64,000 bases of DNA from Lachnospiraceae bacterium (GCA_023664345.1 JAMPFQ010000019.1:18213-82212); one strand, 5' to 3'. Positions 27,850 to 36,796 are shown, counted from the stretch's first letter. A program made the numbers and translations. The notes: a model not told the origin generated them from the letters alone.

Positions 27850-28335
27850 TCAACCCTCATAGATTTTACGAAATTTCTGACGCGCCCTGTAGATGCGAAT
27901 CTTGACCACATCGGGTGTAAATTCCATGATCCTGCCAATCTCCTCGTAAGACAGTTCCTGAAAGTCCCGCAGCAGCAAAATTGTCCTCTCCTGCTCGCCA
28001 AGGCACATGAGGCATCGGCGGATCCTGTCCGCCTCCTCCCTTTTCAGCGCCTCTTCCTCCGGTTGGCCGCGATGGTCCGCAGGCAGCTGCTCCCATTCCT
28101 GCTCCTCCAGAAGAACAGGCTGTTTCTTCCGGGCATAGCTTAGAAATACGTTCCTGGCGATACGGAGTCCCCAGGTACGCACACTGGCCTCTCCCCTGAA
28201 TTTGTCCAGGTGCAGGAACATCCGCAGGAATACCTCCTGGCTCAAGTCCTCCGCCAGCATCACATCCTTTGTCATATAGACCAGATATCCGTAGACGGCA
28301 TCCCTGCACTGTTCATAAGCTGCTGCAAATTTCAT
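27850..28335 (-). CDS. RNA polymerase sigma factor, ECF type
   Basis: 161 residues from the ATG at 28335, which follows GAGAGG at good spacing. Region 2 includes VYGYLVYMTKDVMLAEDLSQEVFLRMF (shown here as its extent, residues about 14-40) with the DLSQEVFL core, and region 4 includes ERTILLLRDFQELSYEEIGR and a following recognition helix near 145. It should direct transcription of a small envelope-stress regulon and usually its own operon. Two coupled membrane genes follow. The leader has a chain of palindromes (28351-28449). Confidence 0.92.
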   Translation of the reverse strand: MKFAAAYEQCRDAVYGYLVYMTKDVMLAEDLSQEVFLRMFLHLDKFRGEASVRTWGLRIARNVFLSYARKKQPVLLEEQEWEQLPADHRGQPEEEALKREEADRIRRCLMCLGEQERTILLLRDFQELSYEEIGRIMEFTPDVVKIRIYRARQKFRKIYEG

Positions 28336-28651
28336 TTTTCCTCTCATTCCGCCGCATAAGCGGCTCTTTGACCGGCGCCTCGGCGGACGCCGATCCTACC
28401 CTGCTCCGATCTGAGTTCTGTTTGTACAAACATTGGCTCTTTCAGAGCCTTTCATATTAACAGACTCCCATCCCGCAGAAAAGTTACACGAAACAGGTAC
28501 ATTTTTGTTCCTGAAAAGATTGAATTGAAATCATCTCTTTTTTATATTATGATGAATACATCATTCAGACGATGATACGGAGGAGTTAAGTTTGGAAGTA
28601 AACTTCCAAATATTGAATTGATGCCCGCTAAAGCGGGCAGGGGGTATACGG
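28336..28651. other. Divergent region rich in short palindromes
   Basis: No full gene seen. On the sigma-factor side are GCCGC/GCGGC (28351-28364), GGCG/CGCC (28374-28391), the perfect 14-base palindrome TGTTTGTACAAACA (28419-28432) and GGCTCT/AGAGCC (28435-28449). On the plus side are a promoter, TTTGGAAG/CTTCCAAA (28591-28610) and GCCCGC/GCGGGC (28623-28638). A nine-codon TTG-started leader ORF (28592-28621) with AGGAG six bases ahead overlaps the former. Confidence 0.6.
28520..28548 (+). promoter_or_regulatory. Promoter for the GtrII-like gene
   Basis: TTGAAT (28520-28525), 17-bp spacer, TATATT (28543-28548). The leader would be about 95 bases and hold two stem-loops. Confidence 0.6.
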
Positions 28652-30202
28652 ATGGATCATACAAAAAAACAGACATTTACCGCTTCGGCGCTGCTGACAC
28701 TTCTTTTTTTTACCCTGGCAAACGGATATCGGTTCTTTCATACCCTTTATTCGGGCGATTCCCTGTACATGCTCTATCAGAACAACGCCGGATGGGAAGT
28801 TGCCCTGGGCAGGTTCCTGAAACCTGTCCTCACCCTTTTGCGCGGGGCGCTGGCGGCTCCTTTCCTTATCTCTGTCCTATCCCTTGTATGGCTTTGCCTG
28901 TCGGTCTATTTCGTTGTGGACTTTCTGGAGATCAAAAGAACGATGTCCATTGCCCTGATCGCCGCCGTCATGTCATGCAACATCACCGTATTGTCGTTAA
29001 GCGCCTCTTTTTTCCCGGATATGGACTTCTACCTGCTGGCTCTGTTCCTGTCCATATTCGGCGTATGGCTCATGAAAAAGGGAAAGCCGACATACCTGAT
29101 CGCGGGCAGCCTTTCGCTCTGCGCGTCGCTTGCTATCTATCAGTCCTACATCTGTGTTTCCATCGCCCTGGTGATGATCCATTTCCTTTATCAGGCACCT
29201 GCTTTTCCCTCTTTCCGAAAACTGTTGGAAAAAGCCGCGGGATACCTGTTTTCCTTTATGGCCGCTGCAGCCGTTTACTTTGCGGCCTGGAAGATACTCC
29301 AGTATCTTTTCGACATCTGGACGGCGGATTCCTATAACGGTCTGGCTTCCATAGGCGACTACTCCCAGACAGGCATCGGCTCTATCCTTGCAGTGACCTG
29401 CCAAAATGTCCTGGATCATTTTGTCTACCCGCAGACATTCATCACAAACACGTTCCACGGGGTTTCACTGAACCTGTTCTGGACATGCCTGCTCCGTTTC
29501 TGCAATGCTGCCGTACTGTTAATGATACTGTTTGCTCTGGTCAAAGTAAATATAAAAATCGGGACAAAACTGTGGCAGAAACTGATCCAGCTGATCATCC
29601 TTGTGTTATTTCCCCTGGGAATCAATTTCGTCTGCGTGGTTTCCAGAGGCATGGAACATACGCTGATGATCTATGCCTTTCATTTCGTATATATCTTAGC
29701 GGTCAAGCTGGCGGAAAACCTTTTCCTGCGCCCTGCAGACCAACCACAGGCCAAAAGTGCACGCATACCCTGGCTGATCACGCTTTCCGCCGTAACGGTC
29801 ATATCCTGGTCCAACATTGTATTTTCCAATCAGGTATATCTCCGGAGAAACCTGCAGGAAAATGCCGCTCAGTCTCTTATGACGCGTATCGTATACAGCA
29901 TAGAAGCCAAAGAAGATTACATCCCCGGAGTAACTCCGGTGGCTTTTTCGGGTACTTTTGAAAACAGTCCCTGTATATCGGACACGGAGCCTTTTGATAC
30001 GCTTTACCTGTATGGCATGGGGAAAACGATCCTGACATACCCGGGAACCGATCACGCTTTTCTTTCCTATGTGCTAAACGCGAACATGAACCTGGCCTAT
30101 GTCAGTTCCGAAGATGAAGCGGTCCAGCAGATGCCCGTTTATCCGGCGGAGGGTTCCATCGCCTATATAGATGGGATGTTGGTGGTAAAAATATCAGAAT
30201 AA
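28652..30202 (+). CDS. GtrII-like glucosyltransferase domain membrane protein
   Basis: 516 residues with about ten to eleven hydrophobic segments. The first external loop SGDSLYMLYQNNAGWEVALGR ends in the GR(W/F)LxPxL pattern (GRFLKPVL, about 53-60) that marks the GtrII family of polyisoprenyl-linked glucosyltransferases. A soluble C-terminal domain (from about 410) follows the last helix. Enzymes of this class add sugars to surface polysaccharide or teichoic acids at the outer face of the membrane. Ribosome site AGGGGGT sits one base after a hairpin. No partner flippase (GtrA/GtrB) is adjacent, but a GT2-GtrA fusion occurs at 48.9 kb. Confidence 0.7.
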   Translation: MDHTKKQTFTASALLTLLFFTLANGYRFFHTLYSGDSLYMLYQNNAGWEVALGRFLKPVLTLLRGALAAPFLISVLSLVWLCLSVYFVVDFLEIKRTMSIALIAAVMSCNITVLSLSASFFPDMDFYLLALFLSIFGVWLMKKGKPTYLIAGSLSLCASLAIYQSYICVSIALVMIHFLYQAPAFPSFRKLLEKAAGYLFSFMAAAAVYFAAWKILQYLFDIWTADSYNGLASIGDYSQTGIGSILAVTCQNVLDHFVYPQTFITNTFHGVSLNLFWTCLLRFCNAAVLLMILFALVKVNIKIGTKLWQKLIQLIILVLFPLGINFVCVVSRGMEHTLMIYAFHFVYILAVKLAENLFLRPADQPQAKSARIPWLITLSAVTVISWSNIVFSNQVYLRRNLQENAAQSLMTRIVYSIEAKEDYIPGVTPVAFSGTFENSPCISDTEPFDTLYLYGMGKTILTYPGTDHAFLSYVLNANMNLAYVSSEDEAVQQMPVYPAEGSIAYIDGMLVVKISE

Positions 30203-30217
30203 AAATAGAAATCTCCC

Positions 30218-30248
30218 TTGACCTTCCACCTTGTGGAAGGTGTATGGT
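30218..30248 (+). promoter_or_regulatory. MerR-type promoter with 19-bp spacer and palindromic operator
   Basis: TTGACC (30218-30223) and TATGGT (30243-30248) are 19 bp apart, with the palindrome CCTTCCAC/GTGGAAGG (30222-30240) filling the spacer. This over-long spacer with a central dyad is the hallmark of promoters that MerR-family proteins activate by DNA distortion. Confidence 0.88.
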
Positions 30249-30306
30249 GACATTGTAAGCAGGCGGCGATCCATCGCCATGGATGCGGAAAGATGTGGGT
30301 TTTATC

Positions 30307-30957
30307 ATGAAGATCAACGAGGTAGAGCAGGCCATAGGTATCACCAAGAAAAACATCCGCTTTTATGAGCAGGAGGGATTATTGAAGCCTTCACGCAATC
30401 TGAGCAACGGCTACAGGGACTACTCCAAAGAAGATCTGGAAACGCTGCGGCAGATCAAACTGCTCCGAAAGCTGGATATCCCTCTGGAAGAAATCCGGCG
30501 GATGCAGTCAGACGACCTCTCCCTTGACGACTGTCTTCACAGACATCTGATCGCGTTAGGCAGAAAGCAGAAGAATCTGGAGGCAAATATAAAATTCTGC
30601 CACAGGCTGTTATCAGAGAACGCCCGGCTGGATACCCTGGATATGCAGGGACTGCTTACGGAAATGGAGCACCTGGAGAAGGGAGGTACAAAATTCATGG
30701 ACATTCAAAAGAGAGATAAGCAGCAGCGAAAAAAAGGAGCGTTGACAGGCGCATTATGCGCGATCCTGTTTATGACAGTATTCCTGGGAATCCTCCTGTG
30801 GGCAGCTATCACCAATCCGGCGACGGCGCCGCCGCTGCTGATACTTGTGCTGTTGTTTGCCATACCGATCCTCGGCATCATCGGCACACTGATAGCATTA
30901 AGAGAGCGTTTCAGGGAAATTGAAGGAGGAGAATTAGATGAAGCTTCTAAATATTGA
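30307..30957 (+). CDS. MerR family transcriptional regulator with membrane C-terminus
   Basis: 216 residues from MKINEVEQAIG, where the DNA-binding domain begins (a longer start at 30283 has no ribosome site). The winged helix (KKNIRFYEQEGLL, YRDYSKEDLETLRQIKLLRKL) and coiled-coil dimer helix are followed by a basic stretch and two membrane helices (about 145-165 and 174-194), so this regulator is probably membrane-tethered. No effector-binding cysteine pair is seen. It overlaps the YbjQ gene by 20 bases and is preceded by its own MerR-type promoter, suggesting autoregulation. Confidence 0.88.
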   Translation: MKINEVEQAIGITKKNIRFYEQEGLLKPSRNLSNGYRDYSKEDLETLRQIKLLRKLDIPLEEIRRMQSDDLSLDDCLHRHLIALGRKQKNLEANIKFCHRLLSENARLDTLDMQGLLTEMEHLEKGGTKFMDIQKRDKQQRKKGALTGALCAILFMTVFLGILLWAAITNPATAPPLLILVLLFAIPILGIIGTLIALRERFREIEGGELDEASKY

Positions 30958-31252
30958 TCATATTCCGGGAAAAGAGATCGAAGCCCTTGGCATCGTAAAG
31001 GGAACTATCGTACACACGAAAAACGTGGGGCGCGATTTTATGGCAGCCATGAAAACACTGGTTGGCGGCGAGTTGGTAGGTTATACCCAGATGCTCAATG
31101 AAGCCAGGCAGATCGCCGTAAAGCGCATGGTGGACGAGGCGCAGGAAATGGGCGCAGATGCCGTGGTCAATGTGCGCTATGGCACTTCATCCGTTATGTC
31201 CGGCGCCGCGGAAGTCATCGCTTACGGAACCGCAGTAAAAATCTTACAGTGA
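30938..31252 (+). CDS. YbjQ family (heavy-metal-binding-like) protein
   Basis: 104 residues, full family length. Starts LNIDHIPGKEIEALGIVKGT and carries GADAVVNVRYGTSS near 75; typical of the small pentameric YbjQ/UPF0145 fold. Biochemical role is not established, despite the database name. Ribosome site AAGGAGGAG. Translationally coupled to the MerR gene, which suggests it is the regulated partner. Confidence 0.88.
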   Translation: MKLLNIDHIPGKEIEALGIVKGTIVHTKNVGRDFMAAMKTLVGGELVGYTQMLNEARQIAVKRMVDEAQEMGADAVVNVRYGTSSVMSGAAEVIAYGTAVKILQ

Positions 31253-31277
31253 TGATCCGCCACAGATCTTTGTCAAA

Positions 31278-31310
31278 AAGGATGCCGTATCAGGGCATCC
31301 TTCTCTTTTT
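31278..31310. terminator. Intrinsic terminator after the MerR-YbjQ operon
   Basis: AAGGATGCC pairs with GGGCATCCTT over a six-base loop, followed by CTCTTTTT. It overlaps the end of the convergent mecA gene. Confidence 0.88.
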
Positions 31311-31986
31311 AACCGCGCAATTTTCTCAAAGCCTTCGTTTCGATCAGGCAGGTTCCATGTTCCTTGATGGGCGTGGTCTTATCCTCATCAGCAGTGTACA
31401 GGCTGCCAAACTCCATGGCTTGGACACAGGCCCTGCTGAAGCGTTCATAGGAAGCGCCCCCCTTCCTGAGGAACAAAAAGTAATTGCCGTCCATCTCGTA
31501 AAGTTCACTGTCCATCCGCAGATTTGACGGGATCGCCGCAGCATAACTCATCACATTGGTCAGCACGGAAAAAGCAAACACCGCAAAATCCGGTTTCTGC
31601 ACCGGCTGTCGTCTCGGCTGTTCCATAACAGCGCTGCCGCCGCTTTCCGCCCCGGCCATTCCAATCCTCTCTTTGGTCCTCTCCAAGATCTGCTTCATCT
31701 CTTTCAGGCACTCGATCAGCTGCTCCCCGTCCCTGAACTCAGCGTCCTTTTCCGAGAAAGTAAGCAGCAGTCCCTGGTCAGGCAGCATCATGATCTGCAG
31801 GTCAAAGGCAAACTTGGGCGGCTTATACCCCACCTGCTCCTCCGCCTGCTCAATGATCTCCTGCACTACCTCCCTGGCTTTCTCGCTGCGCAGGATAAAG
31901 TCCTTATAGTCAATATCATACTCCTCCAACTCTTCATTAGACAGGAAACACTTTACGGTTCTTTCATCCACTCGTTCAATCTTCAT
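31309..31986 (-). CDS. mecA: Adaptor protein MecA
   Basis: 225 residues, the usual length. N-terminal domain MKIERVDERTVKCFLSNEELEE contacts substrates; a charged linker (about 110-130) is followed by the C-terminal ClpC-binding domain. In Bacillus, MecA delivers ComK and other proteins to ClpCP and promotes ClpC assembly. Its leader contains a 10-bp inverted repeat (31998-32040) ending just before the GGGGATGG ribosome site. Confidence 0.88.
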   Translation of the reverse strand: MKIERVDERTVKCFLSNEELEEYDIDYKDFILRSEKAREVVQEIIEQAEEQVGYKPPKFAFDLQIMMLPDQGLLLTFSEKDAEFRDGEQLIECLKEMKQILERTKERIGMAGAESGGSAVMEQPRRQPVQKPDFAVFAFSVLTNVMSYAAAIPSNLRMDSELYEMDGNYFLFLRKGGASYERFSRACVQAMEFGSLYTADEDKTTPIKEHGTCLIETKALRKLRG

Positions 31987-31997
31987 AATACCATCCC

Positions 31998-32040
31998 CAT
32001 AGATACAATGACTTTATTAATTAGTTTATGTGTATCTATG
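31998..32040. promoter_or_regulatory. 10-bp inverted repeat in the mecA leader
   Basis: CATAGATACA (31998-32007) and TGTATCTATG (32031-32040), perfect arms 23 bases apart. On the mecA transcript the second arm abuts the ribosome site; it could be a folded leader element or a repressor operator. Confidence 0.6.
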
Positions 32041-32084
32041 ATACCATGATATGACTCATTTTTCAATTATATATCTTTTCCAGT

Positions 32085-32354
32085 TCACGCGTCGGACTGA
32101 CAGATTCACAAATTTCATGCTCGCATGAAATTTTGAATTGGCAGTTCGACGAAGTGTGCGCCATTCTATGAGCAAAAGGAGCTGCGCAGCAGCGAAAAGT
32201 GCCGCCAGGCACGATTTTGCGAATGGCGCACCGTGAACGTCCCCCGCCCAGCCACCAAACAGCTGCGCATGTGCCGCCAGGCACAAGCCAACCCTTCGAC
32301 GTGCCGCCAGGCACAAGCAGACTCCCGCATGTGCCGCCAGGCACAAGCCAGCTT
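32085..32354. repeat. Palindrome cluster with 30-bp-period GTGCC repeats after the ABC permease
   Basis: No gene supported in 31987-32354. The segment holds a palindrome AAATTTCATGC/GCATGAAATTT, an 11-bp inverted repeat GTGCGCCATTC/GAATGGCGCAC enclosing about 60 bases (around 32156-32231), and four copies of GTGCCGCCAGGCAC (32199, 32271, 32301, 32331). The last three are part of an 18-base repeat with 12-base spacers, period exactly 30. Each is a 5-bp stem with a GCCA loop. Confidence 0.75.
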
Positions 32355-35045
32355 TCACTCCGCCTCTCTCAATCTCTCCACCACTGATTTCTTTGCCATA
32401 TACCGATGCGCCCACAGAGGAATCACCACCCCCAACAGGCCAAATACCGGCATCACTGCCATGATCGGCATAACAGTAAAATGATAGCTGAAAAACCAGA
32501 ACATCCCGCTCATCACCCGGGCCGCCAACGGCGCGGACACCAGCGTCAGAAGAAACGCCACGGCCACGGCCCCAAGCCCATAATACAGCCCCTCCATGAT
32601 CAGCATATTCTTCAGCTGCTTTCCGGTCATTCCCACGGACTGCAATACCGCCAGTTCCCGTTTCCGGGACAATACACTTGTAACGATCACATTCACAAAA
32701 TTCAGCACCCCCACCAGCCCCACGATAAAACTCAGGACGCCGCCGCAGACCGCATACATGCTTCTCATGGATTCAAACGCCGCCGCAAAGACCGCCTTGC
32801 TCTCATAATCATACTGGGAGCCCTCATTCTCCGTGTAATCCGCCAGAAAGCTTTCCATGCGGCTCTCACTGCTGCCGCCGCTCTCTTCATCTGCGGAAAT
32901 CCCGTTCTCCGGCTTTTCCACATCAAAAGCATAATACATCACAGAATCCATGCCCGAGTGCTCCTTAAAGGTATCCGCATTCATAATATATTCGCTGGCG
33001 GCAAAATAGCGATAATTAAATTGCGATGGCAATTCCACAATAGCTGCCACTTCATATTCCACCAGCCGCCCTCCTACGGGACGGGTCCTGTAAGGCTGGT
33101 CGTCCCGGATGGACTCATAATCGGGATAAACTTCCCCCGTGACCGGATTATAATACTCTATACCCTCTGCATAGCAGATCAGCACCTTATCCCCCGGCCG
33201 CAGCTGATTGTACGAGGCCACGTCGATTTCCATGTCGCAGACCGCCACATAATTTCCTTCCCCGTAAAGCCTGGAAATATCCCCCTCCAGCACCTCCAGA
33301 TGATCCAGGATAAAGGGCTCCATGCCGTAAATCTGCACATTGTCTTGCAAAAGCCCCTGCTCCTTATTCGCATACGCGACGGCATACTCCATCGTCTCCT
33401 CGCTCCAAGAATTATATTTTCTGCGAAATACCTCCTCCGTGATATACTGGTATGCCAAGCCGTTACTGGTATTGCCGTAAGGGAAATTAATCCCGTATGT
33501 CCTGCCGCTATCGGCAATGCCCCCCTGTTCCTTCAATTCCTCGATCAGCTCCTCGCTGACGCCCATATTATAATCCCATCTGCACCGGAAATAGCTGGCG
33601 TCCGCCACCAGGAAATCCGCGTTCATCTTCCGCAGATATTTATCCATGTCAAAGCCCTTTGACAGCGTGACCGTAATATTTAAAAGCACCAGCGACAGAG
33701 AGAGGGAAATCACCGTGAGCGCCGTCTTCCCGCGGCTCCTGCCCAGATTCGCCCAGGCCATCCGGGGCAGGGAGGCGCCCTTTCCCGTACTGCCGGATTT
33801 TTTCCTTTTACCGAAAGAGTCCCTTTCCGTGTATCGTACCGCCTCCACAGGAGACACCGACGCCGCCATTTTCCCCGGCTTTCTGCAGGACACAAAGACC
33901 GTGAACAGGGAAAACAGCGCCGATCCGATAAAAATCAGGATGTTCGCGGACACCAGATCCTGTACCCCGTCCAGCTGCTCTATCACAATACCCGTGAGCC
34001 CGCAGCCCACCAGCCATCCCAGCAGAAGCCCCAGAGGGATCCCCGCCGCAGACAAGCACAGGGCCTGCTGCCGCACCATCCTTTTCAGCTGCCGCCCGGT
34101 GGTGCCGATGGTCTTCAGCATACCGTAAAAGCGGATATCGTTTGCCACGGAGATGCGGAATACATTGTAAATGATCAGGTAGCCCGTAAAGACGATCAGC
34201 GCCAGCATGGCAAGCATCGCCAGCACAAAGGAAAAATCCATACTTTCCAGCAGCTCATAGGAGGTATAGCCCCAGTTCACACCGATGGGCATATAATTTT
34301 CCGCGTTGCTGTCCTCCCCCTGATAGCCGTGGCGTTCCAGAAGCGCCAGCATTTTATCCGGGATGCGGAAAGAATTGTTCAGCATCACATCCATATTCCA
34401 TGCGCCCGTCATCCCGTCCGTGGGTGTAATGTCATACTCCTCAAATATCTCCTCCGCGCGGCTTAAGGGGATCAGCACATGATCCGCCATGCTCACGGAA
34501 TCATATTCCCAGTAGCCGGAAAGCACAAAGGTCTCCGTGACCTCCGTACCGTCCACCTCGAAAGGCAAAGTAAACTCCGCGCCGATCACCGGCTCCACCC
34601 CCAGCAGGGACAGGACCATGGTATCCGTGGCGGCTTCCCTGGTGCCTTCTTCGGGAAGAGCCCCCTCCACAGGCTCCAGGAACATCCACTTCGCGCTGTT
34701 GGCGTCGCAGTAGCTGATTTCCACCTGATACTTGTGAAAGGGCGCCTCATTTGCCATGCCCACGTAGCGGCGCAGTCCGTATTCCCTGACAGCCCTGTCC
34801 CCGGCAAATTCCTGTACCTGTTCCTCCGTCAGGTATTTCAGCGCACCGTGGGAATAAGTCCCCACCTGGCGGAAATTCTGCGCTTCATAGCCATCGTTCA
34901 CGGACAGCAAGATGGTAAAAAGCGCCGTAAAGAGCACGGTTGTCAGCGCGATCGCCATGACCGACACCAGATTCTTTAATCTCCCCGCTTTCATTGCGGC
35001 GAAGCTGATCCTGCGGATCACCTTTTTATTCGTCACTTTCATCAT
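32355..35045 (-). CDS. ABC transporter permease, FtsX/MacB type
   Basis: 896 residues. A first membrane helix (about 20-45) precedes a large external domain, then three helices around 270-380, a second external domain (about 460-740) and three closing helices. The FtsX-type domains are visible around LIVFTGYLIIYNVFRISVAND and GLVGVLNFVNVIVTSVLSR. Such permeases work with a LolD-type ATPase on lipoproteins, antimicrobial peptides or mechanotransmission. Its start overlaps the ATPase stop by four bases. Confidence 0.9.
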   Translation of the reverse strand: MMKVTNKKVIRRISFAAMKAGRLKNLVSVMAIALTTVLFTALFTILLSVNDGYEAQNFRQVGTYSHGALKYLTEEQVQEFAGDRAVREYGLRRYVGMANEAPFHKYQVEISYCDANSAKWMFLEPVEGALPEEGTREAATDTMVLSLLGVEPVIGAEFTLPFEVDGTEVTETFVLSGYWEYDSVSMADHVLIPLSRAEEIFEEYDITPTDGMTGAWNMDVMLNNSFRIPDKMLALLERHGYQGEDSNAENYMPIGVNWGYTSYELLESMDFSFVLAMLAMLALIVFTGYLIIYNVFRISVANDIRFYGMLKTIGTTGRQLKRMVRQQALCLSAAGIPLGLLLGWLVGCGLTGIVIEQLDGVQDLVSANILIFIGSALFSLFTVFVSCRKPGKMAASVSPVEAVRYTERDSFGKRKKSGSTGKGASLPRMAWANLGRSRGKTALTVISLSLSLVLLNITVTLSKGFDMDKYLRKMNADFLVADASYFRCRWDYNMGVSEELIEELKEQGGIADSGRTYGINFPYGNTSNGLAYQYITEEVFRRKYNSWSEETMEYAVAYANKEQGLLQDNVQIYGMEPFILDHLEVLEGDISRLYGEGNYVAVCDMEIDVASYNQLRPGDKVLICYAEGIEYYNPVTGEVYPDYESIRDDQPYRTRPVGGRLVEYEVAAIVELPSQFNYRYFAASEYIMNADTFKEHSGMDSVMYYAFDVEKPENGISADEESGGSSESRMESFLADYTENEGSQYDYESKAVFAAAFESMRSMYAVCGGVLSFIVGLVGVLNFVNVIVTSVLSRKRELAVLQSVGMTGKQLKNMLIMEGLYYGLGAVAVAFLLTLVSAPLAARVMSGMFWFFSYHFTVMPIMAVMPVFGLLGVVIPLWAHRYMAKKSVVERLREAE

Positions 35046-35776
35046 CTCGCGGCCCCCTCCCGTAAGGAATCGGCAAATTGCCCGCTATCGGGTTTTTCCC
35101 GCAATGAAGCTGCGTTCTGCACCCGTCCGTCCTCAATGCGTATGATCCGATCCGCCAATTGCGCGATCTCCTCATTATGGGTGATCATCACGATGGTCTG
35201 CGCGAACTTCCGGCTGGTCACTTTCAGCAGCCCCAGCACATCCTGGCTGGTTTTGGAGTCCAGATTTCCGGTGGGCTCATCCGCCAGGACAATGGCGGGT
35301 TTCGATGCCAACGCTCTGGCGATGGCCACCCTCTGCTGCTGCCCTCCGGAAAGGTTGTTGGGGAGATTCCGCAGCTTTTCCTTTAACCCCAGCGTCTCGA
35401 TGATATTGTCAATGTACGCCCGCTCCGGCTCACTGCCGTCCAGCTGTACCGGAAGCACGATATTTTCATATACGTTCAGCACCGGCACCAGATTGTAATT
35501 CTGGAACACAAAGCCGATCTTCCTGCGGCGGAATATGGTCAGTTCCTCGTCTTTTAAGGCGAAAATATCTCTGCCGTCCACATATACTTTCCCGTCCGTG
35601 GGCCTGTCAAGCCCTCCCAGCATATGGAGCAGCGTGGATTTTCCACTGCCGGAGGTTCCCACCACCGCCACAAACTCCCCTTTTTCAACGCTGATATCCA
35701 CGCCATCCAAAGCACGGACCTCATTCTCACCTTTTCCGTATATCTTCCTGAGATGATCTGTCGATAAAATTGTCAT
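35042..35776 (-). CDS. ABC transporter ATP-binding protein (LolD/MacB type)
   Basis: 244 residues from MTILSTDHLRKIYG at 35776 (GGAGG upstream), rather than a start 75 bases earlier. Walker A is GTSGSGKST near 43, signature LSGGQQQRVAIARAL near 143, Walker B IVLADEPTGNLD near 163. A short C-terminal extension after RIEDGRV is basic and acidic without known function. Coupled to the permease gene by an ATGA overlap. Confidence 0.93.
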   Translation of the reverse strand: MTILSTDHLRKIYGKGENEVRALDGVDISVEKGEFVAVVGTSGSGKSTLLHMLGGLDRPTDGKVYVDGRDIFALKDEELTIFRRRKIGFVFQNYNLVPVLNVYENIVLPVQLDGSEPERAYIDNIIETLGLKEKLRNLPNNLSGGQQQRVAIARALASKPAIVLADEPTGNLDSKTSQDVLGLLKVTSRKFAQTIVMITHNEEIAQLADRIIRIEDGRVQNAASLREKPDSGQFADSLREGAAR

Positions 35777-35886
35777 ATGATGCCTCCTTTGACCGCTTCC
35801 AGGCTTTCCCAAAACCGCCGCCTGCTTTTCAGTCTTATTATTACATGACAATCTTTCCAGAATCTTTCCAGATCAGGGGGGAAATC

Positions 35887-36796
35887 TTACAAATCTGAAA
35901 GAATCTTTTCTATCTCGCCCAGATTGTCCACATCCACAACCGCCCAAAATACCCTTTTCAGGTTCTTACCTTTTAATATCTCTGGCGCAATTGCAGAATA
36001 ACTCCCAAATTCCCTGATCAGTTTCGTGCGCAGTTCCTTGATCTTATCACCTTTTTCCCTGCCCTCATACTGATCCAGCGCAAGCTTTTTCTCCATATCC
36101 AGCGCCCTTTTCACCATACGCCAGTCCTGCTCCCGAAACAGCAGTTCATACATTAACCGAAGCATGGCAGCGCCGCAGGCTACAGACTGCGGGGTGAACT
36201 CCACTTTGCTGTTCAGATACAAACCCTTAAAGTCGTTGATATACTTTTTCAGTTCCATATCTTCGCCGCTGTCTGCCATAGAATACCTGTAAAGTTGCCT
36301 GCGCACATCCGCGACTACATTTTCAATATGATACTCTTCCCCCGGCCTCCTGTCGTGCCATTCCTGCTCCTGTGTCTGTTACATTTCGTTCCTTATCTGT
36401 CAGTACCGAGGGGATATCTGTATAAAAAGTGTGCATCGGAAGATTTGTTTTTGGATTTTTGGGGATATGCTCTCTGAATTTCAACAGATTTTCCGTACTA
36501 AGCTTTTCTTCTATTTCTCTTAATGCCGCATCTACTTCGTCTTTTGTTCCACTAAAGATCATATCAATATCAACGCTTGTCCGCTGCGCTTCTCTTGGCA
36601 GGTAAAACTGTGTCGCTGCGCCGCCTTTTAAGACAACCCGGTTTCCCAGCAATTCCTGTATCTGTAAGAATAATTCCAGATCCCACAGGAACAGTTCCAG
36701 CCTGGCCATATTTTTAAACCCATATAGTTTCATCCTTTCACTGTACGTTTCCCGTTGAAACGCTTTCCTGTCATGATATAGTTTTGTATGATCCAT
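35887..36796 (-). pseudogene. Broken AbiEii-like nucleotidyltransferase toxin gene
   Basis: The first 157 codons (36796-36323) start at an ATG with AAGGAGG one base after the antitoxin stop. They hold the nucleotidyltransferase core RVVLKGGAATQFYLPREAQR and TSVDIDMIFSG, then drift into an unrelated C-terminus. A second frame resumes around 36345-36375 (encoding EWHDRRPGEEYHIENVV) and runs to 35887. The two parts together approach the family's usual length but the middle looks short, so a frameshift with possible small deletion is likely. It is probably inactive. Confidence 0.7.

Noticed and set aside
32199-32344. CRISPR-like array of GTGCC repeats with spacers
   Set aside because: Repeats of 18 bases with 12-base spacers are too short, only three are regular, and no cas genes are near.
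32063-32344. 93-codon minus-strand frame with LVPGGT repeats
   Set aside because: Generated by the palindromic 30-bp repeats; no ribosome site, starts within a repeat.
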